This document shows positions 44,233 to 52,023 of a DNA stretch of 64,000 bases, piece after piece (positions within the stretch are counted from its first letter, which is position 1; every line of letters begins with the position of its first letter). The stretch is from contig NZ_JAEKJZ010000001.1 in NCBI RefSeq assembly GCF_017309185.1, positions 744,001 through 808,000 of the forward strand, given 5' to 3'. Source of the stretch: Roseibium aggregatum. GTDB lineage: Bacteria > Pseudomonadota > Alphaproteobacteria > Rhizobiales > Stappiaceae. The notes beneath the pieces are model-generated. The model did no database searches, was not told the DNA's origin, and saw only the letters and a list, made by a program, of their open reading frames with translations. The translations under genes and the position numbers were made by a program.

Positions 44233-45136
44233 AAGCCGCGATACGGTTCTGGTGGTGGACGACAGTCCCGAAACCTTGGGCTTTGTGACGGAAGCGCTGA
44301 AAAAGACCGGGGTCGCGGTGCTGGTGGCAACCAGCGGTGACGCGGCGCTCGCCATCTGCGAAAAGGTAACCCCGGACACGATCCTGATGGATGCGGTCAT
44401 GCCGGGGCTCGACGGCTTCGAGACCTGCCGGAAGATCAAGGACAACCCCGCACTCAAGCATGTTCCGGTCATCTTCATGACCGGCCTCTCGGAAACCGAG
44501 CACATCGTGAAGGCGCTCGATTCGGGCGGTGTCGATTTCCTCACCAAGCCGATCGACGTCGATGAACTCAAGGCCCGGATCAAGGTCCACCTGAAAAATG
44601 CCCGGTCGGTGCAAAGCGCCCATGTCGCGCTCGATGCCGCGGGACGTCATCTGGTGGCCGTCAGCGCCGAGGGAAGCGTGTTGTGGTCCACGCCTCAGAT
44701 CCACAGTCTGCTGGCCAAGACCGGCGACGCGGACACCTGCCTGTTCCGGCTGGGGCAGGCCCTCGGCGAGTGGGTGGACAAGACGGTGCGGACGGAGGAA
44801 TGGCGCAAGAGCTTCATGCTCGGCCTGTCGGAAAATCTCGCCGTGCAGCTTCATCCCCTTGGACGCGTCGGCCCGGATGAAAACCTATTCCGTGTCACGG
44901 CGGAAGACGAGGCCGGCCAGGTCAGCGCCCTGCAGGCCCGGTTTGAACTCACCCAGCGCGAAGCCGAAGTCCTGATCTGGATCGCCAAGGGCAAGGCCAA
45001 CAAGGATATCGGAGAAATCCTCGGCCTGTCGCCGCGCACGGTCAACAAGCACCTGGAACAGATCTTCGTCAAGCTGGGCGTCGAAAACCGCGCCTCCGCC
45101 GCTGTCCGGGGAGCGGAAGTGATCTTCGCGCTTTAG
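44222..45136 (+). CDS. Response regulator with LuxR-type DNA-binding domain
   Basis: A 304-residue response regulator. The receiver (about 7-125) has VVDDSPETLG, the aspartate in ILMDAVMPGLDG and the lysine in FLTKPIDV. A middle region of about 95 residues has no recognised fold. The LuxR-type helix-turn-helix (about 240-300) reads LTQREAEVLIWIAKGKANKDIGEILGLSPRTVNKH. The gene overlaps the end of the hybrid kinase by 11 bp, so the two form a cognate pair. Its targets may include urtA, which lies just beyond the kinase. The stop codon abuts an inverted-repeat element. Confidence 0.92.
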   Translation: MRDESRDTVLVVDDSPETLGFVTEALKKTGVAVLVATSGDAALAICEKVTPDTILMDAVMPGLDGFETCRKIKDNPALKHVPVIFMTGLSETEHIVKALDSGGVDFLTKPIDVDELKARIKVHLKNARSVQSAHVALDAAGRHLVAVSAEGSVLWSTPQIHSLLAKTGDADTCLFRLGQALGEWVDKTVRTEEWRKSFMLGLSENLAVQLHPLGRVGPDENLFRVTAEDEAGQVSALQARFELTQREAEVLIWIAKGKANKDIGEILGLSPRTVNKHLEQIFVKLGVENRASAAVRGAEVIFAL

Positions 45137-45399
45137 GGTACGGACCCAGAAAATTGTACGTTCAGGCGTCAATCCGGCAAAGGAGAGCGAGGAAAAGCCT
45201 GCAGAACCATGCGGGCGCATGGTGCAAAGGCTTTGACGACGCTCTCCAAAGCCGGATTGACGTCCTTCGGATCGATCGGAAAATGGCTGTCTCCCGCGTT
45301 GCAAAATCTTGAAAACCTCCCGGGTTTCCTGCGATTTTACGTCTAGGATACAGCCATTTCCCGGTCGACCTGAAAACTAAATTTTATGAGTCCGTACCC
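45136..45399. repeat. 264-bp element with nested inverted repeats (MITE-like)
   Basis: The ends form a 20-bp inverted repeat with two mismatches: GGGTACGGACCCAGAAAATT (45136-45155) against AATTTTATGAGTCCGTACCC (45380-45399). Inside is a second inverted repeat of about 25 bp (45165-45189 with 45240-45264, containing GTCAATCCGGC). A third lies near 45276-45292 and 45345-45362 (AAAATGGCTGT and ACAGCCATTT). No reading frame encodes a transposase. It begins at the stop codon of the preceding regulator. It looks like a non-autonomous transposable element or a highly structured remnant. Confidence 0.7.
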
Positions 45400-45432
45400 T
45401 TGGGTCTGTGGGGCATTAGGGTTTGGCACTGG

Positions 45433-45526
45433 TTTGTCCAAAGTCGCTCCGATCTAGAAGCAAAGTCGCGGGAAGGCTGATCCCTTTCAAGACTTTGCGA
45501 CGCCGAGGTGAGCGACTTTGGACAAA
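45433..45526. repeat. Long hairpin repeat
   Basis: A perfect 17-bp inverted repeat, TTTGTCCAAAGTCGCTC (45433-45449) and GAGCGACTTTGGACAAA (45510-45526). Within it CAAAGTCGC and GACTTTGCG are repeated in partial form. Between it and the next repeat there is nothing gene-like. Confidence 0.75.
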
Positions 45527-45613
45527 TCTCTTCGATACGCGACAGATTTTGGTCCCGAGGGCGTCGGAAAGTCCTTGTGGTGGGAGGCCCCCCGCAGACT
45601 TCCGTATTTCCGC

Positions 45614-45744
45614 TTGTCGTCCCGGTTTGGCGCCAGCCAAGACCGGGATCCAGTAAGCATCTGACTTCTTCGTTCTGGCCAATATCGGGCCTCACGGAAT
45701 ACTGGATCCCGGTTTTGACGCTTCGCGGCAAACCGGGACGACAA
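45614..45744. repeat. REP/BIME-like inverted repeat pair
   Basis: Left arm from TTGTCGTCCCGGTTTGG to GACCGGGATCCAGTA (45614-45655). Right arm from TACTGGATCCCGGTTTTG to AAACCGGGACGACAA (45700-45744). Each arm can also fold on itself (CCCGGTTT...AAACCGGG in the right arm). This GTCCCGG...GATCCAG form is a common intergenic repeat type in alphaproteobacteria. Confidence 0.75.
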
Positions 45745-45923
45745 AGGGATGTGGTTCGTTTCCTGTCCAAACACTGAAATTGCGGGACTCGCCCTACGGT
45801 CTCAAAAGTTCGTCATTCGTTCATTAGATTAGACTGGAAACCTTTGGATCGAGCTCGGTGAACACCTCAAACGAGCAGCAATCCCGGGGATCAGCTAACG
45901 GGTTTTTTGGATAAATTTATTTT

Positions 45924-45969
45924 TTGCAACTCATTCGCAACAAACTTGACAGTTGCGAATGATTTGCAA
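45924..45969 (+). promoter_or_regulatory. Tandem Fur/Mur-type operators over the sitA promoter
   Basis: Two related 17-bp near-palindromes, TTGCAACTCATTCGCAA (45924-45940) and TTGCGAATGATTTGCAA (45953-45969), have centres 29 bp apart. A TTGACA -35 hexamer (45946-45951) lies between them and a weak -10 would overlap or follow the second. The form resembles manganese-responsive Mur/Fur-family sites of rhizobia. Repression of sitABCD by metal is inferred. Confidence 0.75.
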
Positions 45970-46016
45970 TATCAATTGCAGGAAGCTGATCGTGCTGACG
46001 CAGAAAAGGGCTGTAG

Positions 46017-46916
46017 ATGAAGAAATTGATTGTGAGCGCGTCTCTTGTCGCGCTGATGACGGGGATGGGCTCCGCGGCCTGGGCGAAGGACAAGATGAAG
46101 GTGGTGACCACCTTCACCGTGCTTGCGGATATGGCTCAAAACGTTGCCGGCGACGCGGCCGAGGTGGTTTCGGTCACCAAGCCTGGCGCGGAAATTCACG
46201 GCTACGAGCCGACGCCGCAGGACATCGTGCGGGCCTCCGACGCGGATCTGATCCTGTGGAACGGCATGAACCTGGAGCTATGGTTCGAACAGTTCCTGTC
46301 CAACCTGGGCGATATTCCTTCCGCCACGCTGACCGACGGGATCGATCCGATCTCGATCAGGTCCGGCTCTTATGAAGGCAAGCCCAACCCGCATGCCTGG
46401 ATGGGCCTGGATAACGCGTTGATCTACATCGACAACATCGTGAAGGCTTTTTCCGGGCAGGATCCCGACAACGCCGAGGTCTACGAAAAGAACGCCGAAG
46501 CCTACAAGGACGAACTGAAGGCGACCATTGAACCGCTGCGCAAAGCCATCGCCGAGATCCCCGAAAAGCAGCGCTGGCTGGTCACCTGTGAGGGCGCATT
46601 CAGCTATCTCGCGCGCGATTTCGGCATGAAGGAACTTTACCTGTGGCCGATGAACGCCGATCAGGTGGGAACGCCGCAGCAGGTGCGCGCCGTCATCGAC
46701 GGCGTTCGGGAGAATGAAATTCCGGTCGTTTTCTGTGAAAGCACGGTCAACACTTCTCCCGCGAAACAGGTCGCCCGCGAAACGGGTGCGAAATACGGCG
46801 GTGAGCTCTATGTGGATTCCCTGAGCGAGGCCGACGGAAAGGTTCCGACGTATCTGGATCTTTTGAAAGTGACCTCCGGGACCGTTGCGGAAGGCTTGAC
46901 GTCCGCGGCGAACTGA
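46017..46916 (+). CDS. sitA: Manganese/iron ABC transporter binding protein SitA
   Basis: A 299-residue cluster A-I metal-binding protein with a signal peptide (MKKLIVSASLVALMTGMGSAAWA). Metal-ligand positions typical of the family are His61 (EIHGYEP), His126 (NPHAWM), Glu192 (CEGAFSYLA) and Asp267 (YVDSLS). The phrases GYEPTPQDIVRASDADLILWNGMNLE and EQRWLV-like KQRWLVTCEGAFSYLA are close to enterobacterial SitA, and no His-rich zinc loop is present. Mn/Fe uptake is therefore more likely than zinc. AAAAGGG precedes the ATG. A 134-bp gap with a modest hairpin (ACCCGGC...GCCGGGT) separates it from sitB. Confidence 0.93.
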   Translation: MKKLIVSASLVALMTGMGSAAWAKDKMKVVTTFTVLADMAQNVAGDAAEVVSVTKPGAEIHGYEPTPQDIVRASDADLILWNGMNLELWFEQFLSNLGDIPSATLTDGIDPISIRSGSYEGKPNPHAWMGLDNALIYIDNIVKAFSGQDPDNAEVYEKNAEAYKDELKATIEPLRKAIAEIPEKQRWLVTCEGAFSYLARDFGMKELYLWPMNADQVGTPQQVRAVIDGVRENEIPVVFCESTVNTSPAKQVARETGAKYGGELYVDSLSEADGKVPTYLDLLKVTSGTVAEGLTSAAN

Positions 46917-47050
46917 CAAGTTTGAAGAAAAACCGGAACCCAAAACCCGGCCCGACGGTTTAACTTCCGCCGGGTCGACATTGTGAACCGCAGTGATCTC
47001 CTTTTTAATATTGGTCTGGCCCCATGCTGCAAATCGTCAAGGACCCGGAA

Positions 47051-47923
47051 ATGGATGCGACCGCTCAAGCGGCAGGCGGCGGAATTTCCGCCGAAAACGT
47101 CACGGTGACCTACCGCAACGGTCACACGGCGCTCTGGAAGGCGTCCTTCGAGATCCCGCGAGGGACGGTGGCTGCTCTCGTCGGGGTCAACGGCGCCGGC
47201 AAGTCGACGCTGTTCAAGGCCATCATGGGGTTTGTGCCAGCCGCCCAGGGCAGCATTCGCATCCTCGGCCTGCCTGTTGGCGAGGCTCTGCGCAAGAACC
47301 TGGTTGCCTATGTGCCCCAGTCGGAAGAGGTCGACTGGTCCTTTCCCGTTCTGGTGGAAGACGTGGTGATGATGGGCCGTTATGGGCACATGGGCTTTCT
47401 GCGGCGTCCGAAAAAGACCGATCACGAGGCGGTTGAACGGGCGCTCGGGCGGGTCAACATGCAGGAGTTCCGCAAACGCCAGATCGGAGAACTGTCGGGC
47501 GGGCAGCGAAAACGGGTCTTTCTGGCCAGGGCTCTCGCTCAGGACGGGCAGGTGATCCTGCTCGACGAGCCTTTCACCGGTGTCGACGTCAAGACCGAAG
47601 AGCAGATCATCGTTCTCTTGAAGGAACTTCGCGACGAAGGCCGGGTGATGCTGGTCTCCACCCACAATCTCGGCTCCGTTCCGGAGTTTTGCGACCGCAC
47701 GGTTCTGGTCAAGGGGACGGTGCTCGACTACGGCCCGACCGAGACGACGTTCACGCGGAAGAACCTCGAACTTGCCTTCGGCGGCGTGCTCCGCCATTTC
47801 ACCATTTCCGATCAGACTCTTCACACCGACGGCGATCCGCGAAAGGTCACCATCCTGACCGACGACGAGCGCCCGTTCGTCCAATATGGCGACGAGACCC
47901 AGACCACCGAGGGCCGCAAGTGA
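47051..47923 (+). CDS. sitB: Manganese/iron ABC transporter ATP-binding protein SitB
   Basis: A 290-residue ABC ATPase with Walker [11 protein letters not shown]-loop [14 protein letters not shown], signature [15 protein letters not shown], Walker [13 protein letters not shown] and H-loop VSTHNLGSV. The QSEEVDW-x-FPV phrase is characteristic of the Mn/Zn/Fe importer group. I chose the ATG at 47051 because AAGGA lies 7 bp upstream; an in-frame ATG at 47024 would add nine residues. The last 50 residues (after about 240) form an extension with an acidic tail. The stop overlaps the sitC start. Confidence 0.93.
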   Translation: MDATAQAAGGGISAENVTVTYRNGHTALWKASFEIPRGTVAALVGVNGAGKSTLFKAIMGFVPAAQGSIRILGLPVGEALRKNLVAYVPQSEEVDWSFPVLVEDVVMMGRYGHMGFLRRPKKTDHEAVERALGRVNMQEFRKRQIGELSGGQRKRVFLARALAQDGQVILLDEPFTGVDVKTEEQIIVLLKELRDEGRVMLVSTHNLGSVPEFCDRTVLVKGTVLDYGPTETTFTRKNLELAFGGVLRHFTISDQTLHTDGDPRKVTILTDDERPFVQYGDETQTTEGRK

Positions 47924-48840
47924 TGGCGACGCTGCTGGAACCCTTCGGTTACAACTACATGACCAACGCCATGTGGGTCTCCGCGCTGGTCGGTGGTGTC
48001 TGTGCCTTTCTGTCCGCCTATCTGATGCTGAAAGGCTGGTCACTGATCGGCGACGCGCTGTCCCATTCGGTGGTGCCGGGCGTGGCGGGCGCCTACATCC
48101 TCGGCCTGCCGTTTTCCCTGGGGGCGTTCATTGCCGGCGGACTGGCGGCGGGTGCCATGCTGTTTCTGTCCGAACGCTCCGGTCTGAAGGTGGATGTCAT
48201 CATCGGCCTGATCTTCACCAGCTTCTTCGGACTTGGCCTGTTCATCGTCTCGGTGAACCCGATGTCCGTGTCGATCCAGACCATTACGATGGGCAATATC
48301 CTGGCGATCACGCCGGAAGATACGCTGCAACTGGCCGTCATCGGTTTCGTGTCGCTGGCGGTGCTTCTGGTCATCTGGAAGGACCTGATGGTGACCTTCT
48401 TCGACGAAAACCACGCGCGTAGCATCGGCCTGCGGCCGGGTCTCCTGAAAGCGGTGTTTTTCGTTCTGCTCTCCGCCTCGGTGGTCGCGGCCATGCAGAC
48501 GGTCGGTGCCTTTCTGGTGATCGCCATGGTGGTCACACCGGGGGCGACCGCCTATCTCCTGTGCGACCGGTTTCCGCGCCTGCTGCTGGTCTCCGTCGCC
48601 ATCGGCTCCTTGACGAGCTTCGTCGGGGCTTACACCAGCTATTTTCTGGACGGTGCAACCGGCGGCGTCATCGTGACCCTGCAGACCCTGATTTTTCTCG
48701 CCGTGTTTTTGCTGGCGCCCAAGCACGGTCTTCTCGCGGCCCGGCGCAAGGCAGCCAAAGCGTTGCGCGGGCGGCCGGAAGACAGCGATCTTCCGACCGA
48801 GCTGCTGGCAGGAGACGTGACGCAGGAGGAGCGGCTGTGA
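47923..48840 (+). CDS. sitC: Manganese/iron ABC transporter permease SitC
   Basis: A 305-residue integral membrane permease of the ABC-3 family with about eight helices, starting [13 protein letters not shown]. The family motif LKGWSLIGDALSHSVVPGVAGAYILGLP is followed by AGAMLFLSERSGLKVDVIIGLIFTSFFGLG. ATG overlaps the sitB stop (TGATG), implying translational coupling. The cytoplasmic C-terminus carries a charged tail (about 275-305). Confidence 0.93.
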   Translation: MATLLEPFGYNYMTNAMWVSALVGGVCAFLSAYLMLKGWSLIGDALSHSVVPGVAGAYILGLPFSLGAFIAGGLAAGAMLFLSERSGLKVDVIIGLIFTSFFGLGLFIVSVNPMSVSIQTITMGNILAITPEDTLQLAVIGFVSLAVLLVIWKDLMVTFFDENHARSIGLRPGLLKAVFFVLLSASVVAAMQTVGAFLVIAMVVTPGATAYLLCDRFPRLLLVSVAIGSLTSFVGAYTSYFLDGATGGVIVTLQTLIFLAVFLLAPKHGLLAARRKAAKALRGRPEDSDLPTELLAGDVTQEERL

Positions 48841-49700
48841 TGGATCTCGACACGTTGCTGATGCCGTTCCGGTTTCCATTCATGCAGAACGCCTTCCTGA
48901 TCTGCGTCATCGTTTCCGTGCCGACCGCGCTCCTGTCCTGCTTTCTGGTGATGAAAGGCTGGGCGCTGATGGGAGATGCCGTCAGCCACGCGATCCTGCC
49001 GGGGATCGTGCTGGCCTACATATTGGGAATTCCGCTGCTGATCGGTGCTTTCGCGGCCGGAATGGTGTGCTCGCTCGCCACCGGATATCTTTCCGGCAAC
49101 AGCCGGGTGAAACAGGATACGGTGATGGGCGTGGTCTTTTCCGGCATGTTCGGGTTCGGCATCGTGCTCTATGTGTCGATTTCGACCAACGCGCATCTGG
49201 ATCATATCCTCTTCGGCAACATGCTCGGGGTCGGCACGGGCGACCTTCTGACGGCGGGGATCATCGCAGTCGTTGTGGCCGGTGGTCTGGCGTTGAAATG
49301 GAAAGACCTTGTCCTGCACAGCTTCGACCCCGCCCAGGCCAAGGCCTCCGGCCTGCCGGTCAACCTGCTGCATTACGGGCTTCTGGCCGCCCTTTCCCTG
49401 ACCATTGTCGCGACGCTGTCGGCGGCGGGGCTGATCCTGGCCATAGGCCTGCTGATCGCGCCCGGAGCCATCGCGTTCCTTCTGGTGCGTACCTTCGGCG
49501 CCATGCTTTGGACCGCGGTCGCCGTCTGCATGACGGCAATGCTCGCTGGCACCTATGCCAGCTTCTTTCTCGACAGCGCTCCGGCGCCAACGATCATCCT
49601 GATCCTGACGGGGATCTTCGTTCTGGCCTTCGTCCGGCGCCTGATGCTGACCCGTCAGACCTCTTTGCGTCAGGTGGAACGCCGGTCGACCGCGGAGTGA
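48840..49700 (+). CDS. sitD: Manganese/iron ABC transporter permease SitD
   Basis: A 286-residue ABC-3 family permease paralogous to sitC, with LVMKGWALMGDAVSHAILPGIVLAYILGIP and about eight helices. The two permeases form the heteromeric channel. Its ATG overlaps the sitC stop by one base, and GGAGGAGCGG provides the ribosome-binding site. It is the last gene of sitABCD; a convergent glycosyltransferase gene ends 14 bp away. Confidence 0.92.
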   Translation: MDLDTLLMPFRFPFMQNAFLICVIVSVPTALLSCFLVMKGWALMGDAVSHAILPGIVLAYILGIPLLIGAFAAGMVCSLATGYLSGNSRVKQDTVMGVVFSGMFGFGIVLYVSISTNAHLDHILFGNMLGVGTGDLLTAGIIAVVVAGGLALKWKDLVLHSFDPAQAKASGLPVNLLHYGLLAALSLTIVATLSAAGLILAIGLLIAPGAIAFLLVRTFGAMLWTAVAVCMTAMLAGTYASFFLDSAPAPTIILILTGIFVLAFVRRLMLTRQTSLRQVERRSTAE

Positions 49701-49713
49701 GGTCCGCGGGAAA

Positions 49714-50697
49714 TCAGGATACGGCCGCTGCGGCCACGGGAGCGTCCGTGGCGGCGCTGACGAGGATCTCGTCGATAAAGTCCTGATAGCCCAGTTCGGA
49801 GGTCACCGTTCCGCTGCGCACCACACCGGTCAGCATCAGGGTCATGAGCGCGAGAACGCCGGTCTGCATGAACATGAGGACCATGATGCCGAGAACCACC
49901 GAGGCCCAGCCCGGCGTCGAATAGCCGATGGCCTTCAGGAAGACGGCCGTGCTGCCGCTGATGACCGAAAGAACGGCCACAATGGCCGAAGCAATGCCGA
50001 CGCGCACCAGAACGTCTTCGGCGAAAACCATCATGCCCTTGAAACCGTGCAGGGCGAGGCCGACGAAATTCATCTTCGACTGACCGGCGTAGCGCGGTCC
50101 CCGGTCGAGCGGACAGGTTGCCAGTCGGAGTTTCGACGCCAGCACCGCCGAGGCGACGTGGATGGAAAGCTCCGGCATGGCGGAGAGCCTTTTCACGCCG
50201 CTGCTCTTCATCGCCATGAAGTTGCCGAAGCTGATCGAACGGCCGGTGATCACCCGGAAGAGCCGCTTGTAGATGGCGTAAAATGCCTTGAAGCGCAGGG
50301 TCTCCACGCGGCTCTTGCGGTGGGCGACGACCACATCCACCTGCTCTGACGCCAGGGGCTGCATGAGCGTCGGGATCGAGGAAGGCAGGTCCTCCCCGTC
50401 GGAATCCATCACCACGACCGACTGGCCGTCATGCAAATGGGTCGCCACGTAGCCGACGCCGATGGCAATGGCCTTCTGATGGCCGACGTTGCGGCGCAGT
50501 TTCAGGACAACGCCTTGCGCCTCCGCAAGATCCAGCCCGGTCGTGTCGAGCGGCTGTTTCACCGACCCGTCGTCCACGGCGACGATGAAGACCTCGTCGC
50601 CCAGCTCGGACTTGAGCTCCTTGAACAGGCGGCTGCTGGCCTCGAAGTCTTCATAGACGGGCGTGACGATGACGACGCGTGCGGTTGAGGGGATCAT
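49714..50697 (-). CDS. Family 2 glycosyltransferase with C-terminal membrane helices
   Basis: A 327-residue GT2 enzyme. The catalytic domain (about 5-220) has VVIVTPVYEDFEAS, VDDGS, LRRNVGHQKAIAIGVGY and the DxD-like VVMDSDGEDLP. Two hydrophobic segments follow (about 235-260 and 265-295), the layout of DPM1/GtrB-like polyprenyl-phosphate sugar transferases. The gene lies downstream of the UDP-glucuronate decarboxylase on the same strand, with only a repeat element between them. Acceptor and sugar unknown. Confidence 0.85.
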   Translation of the reverse strand: MIPSTARVVIVTPVYEDFEASSRLFKELKSELGDEVFIVAVDDGSVKQPLDTTGLDLAEAQGVVLKLRRNVGHQKAIAIGVGYVATHLHDGQSVVVMDSDGEDLPSSIPTLMQPLASEQVDVVVAHRKSRVETLRFKAFYAIYKRLFRVITGRSISFGNFMAMKSSGVKRLSAMPELSIHVASAVLASKLRLATCPLDRGPRYAGQSKMNFVGLALHGFKGMMVFAEDVLVRVGIASAIVAVLSVISGSTAVFLKAIGYSTPGWASVVLGIMVLMFMQTGVLALMTLMLTGVVRSGTVTSELGYQDFIDEILVSAATDAPVAAAAVS

Positions 50698-50705
50698 GGG
50701 CGCTT

Positions 50706-50961
50706 ATACCAAGGGAAATTGATTATGACTCATCTGGCCGGCTTTTCAGGCCTTTCGGCCAGAGCATCGTGCGTTCGAGCGAACGCACGATGCTCTACCG
50801 CACTAGAAACAGTCAACTTTGGATGTTCAATCGATTCCGGTTTTACATCCGTTGATTTCGTCGCGCGTCTTTGACGATACCCCGCATCGCGCCGCGTCAC
50901 GCTCCTGGCTGAAAAGCCTGAAAAACCGGTCAGATGAGACATAACTAATTTCCCTCGGTCT
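50706..50961. repeat. Inverted-repeat-bounded dispersed element, copy B
   Basis: A 256-bp element whose ends form about 36-bp inverted repeats (30 of 36 matching by eye). The left end begins ATACCAAGGGAAATTGATT and the right end terminates AATTTCCCTCGGTCT. The interior shares ordered blocks with copy A at 29470-29614. It fills the whole gap between the UDP-glucuronate decarboxylase stop and the GT2 start, so it must be transcribed as part of that unit. A large palindrome (50761-50796) appears to be inserted within it relative to copy A. Confidence 0.82.
50761..50796. repeat. 36-bp near-perfect palindrome inside copy B
   Basis: AGAGCATCGTGCGTTCG and CGAACGCACGATGCTCT are perfect 17-bp complements separated by two bases. 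It has no counterpart in copy A. In RNA it would form a very stable hairpin between two polysaccharide genes. Confidence 0.85.
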
Positions 50962-51905
50962 TACAGGGTCTTGAAATAGGCGATTGTTTTGTCCAAGCCT
51001 TCTTTGAGCGGGATTTTCGGCTCCCAGTCAAGGTGCTGTCTGGCCAGCGAGATGTCCGGACGGCGCTGTTTCGGATCGTCATGGGGCAGGGAGCGGTAGA
51101 CGATTTGCGACGGTCCGCCGACCATTTCGAGGACGGTTTCGGCAAGCTCCCGGATGGTGAACTCGCCCGGATTGCCGAGGTTGACCGGACCGGCCAGGTC
51201 GTCGCCGCTCTTCATGAAGCGCATGAAACCCTCTATCAGGTCGTCCACATAGCAGAAACTGCGGGTCTGGGTGCCGTCGCCATAGATCGTGATGTTCTCG
51301 CCCTTCAGCGCCTGGACGATGAAATTGCTGACCACACGGCCGTCGTTGGGGTGCATGCGTGGCCCGTAGGTGTTGAAGATACGGGCCACCTTGATGTCGA
51401 GGCCGTGCTGGCGGTGGTAGTCGAAGAACAGGGTTTCCGCGCAGCGCTTGCCTTCGTCGTAGCAGGAGCGCACGCCGATCGGGTTGACCCGGCCCCAATA
51501 GTCTTCGGTCTGCGGGTGCACCTCCGGATCGCCGTAGACCTCGCTCGTCGAAGCCTGGAAGATCCTCGCCTTGGTGCGTTTCGCAAGCCCCAGCATGTTG
51601 ATCGCGCCGTGCACGCTGGTCTTGGTCGTCTGCACGGGGTCGCGCTGATAGTGGATCGGCGAGGCCGGACAGGCGAGATTGTAGATCTCGTCGACTTCCA
51701 GGTAGACGGGGAAAGTGATGTCGTGGCGTTGAAACTCGAAGCGCGGGTTGGCGAGAAGATGCGCGATATTGTCCTTCGTGCCGCTGTAGAGATTGTCCAT
51801 GCACATGACATCGGCGCCTTCGTCGAGCAGCCGCTCGCACAGGTGGGACCCCAGAAATCCGGCTCCGCCGGTCACCAGGACCCTTTTTCTGTTCGAGATC
51901 TTCAT
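50961..51905 (-). CDS. UDP-glucuronate decarboxylase (UDP-xylose synthase)
   Basis: A 314-residue extended short-chain dehydrogenase that converts UDP-glucuronate to UDP-xylose. Motifs: [17 protein letters not shown] (NAD binding), [27 protein letters not shown] (catalytic Ser/Thr), [11 protein letters not shown] (YxxxK), and [22 protein letters not shown]. The CPASP and YDEGKR phrases are typical of UXS. GGAGGAA precedes the ATG. It depends on Ugd (31599-32906) for its substrate and leads into the GT2 gene across a repeat element. Confidence 0.93.
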   Translation of the reverse strand: MKISNRKRVLVTGGAGFLGSHLCERLLDEGADVMCMDNLYSGTKDNIAHLLANPRFEFQRHDITFPVYLEVDEIYNLACPASPIHYQRDPVQTTKTSVHGAINMLGLAKRTKARIFQASTSEVYGDPEVHPQTEDYWGRVNPIGVRSCYDEGKRCAETLFFDYHRQHGLDIKVARIFNTYGPRMHPNDGRVVSNFIVQALKGENITIYGDGTQTRSFCYVDDLIEGFMRFMKSGDDLAGPVNLGNPGEFTIRELAETVLEMVGGPSQIVYRSLPHDDPKQRRPDISLARQHLDWEPKIPLKEGLDKTIAYFKTL

Positions 51906-52023
51906 TTGTTCATTCCTCCAGTAGGGCGCGGCCGATGGGAGCGTCGGGCCGCTTTATTCCCCTGGAAGGTCAGAAATACAAGTGATCGGCGCGTATTTTC
52001 GCAAACGGGTCGTCTTTGCGCGG

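Noticed and set aside
46017-49700. The metal ABC transporter as a zinc importer (znuABC)
   Set aside because: The binding protein lacks a histidine-rich loop and closely follows SitA phrasing; two permease genes and Mur-like operators also fit Mn/Fe better.
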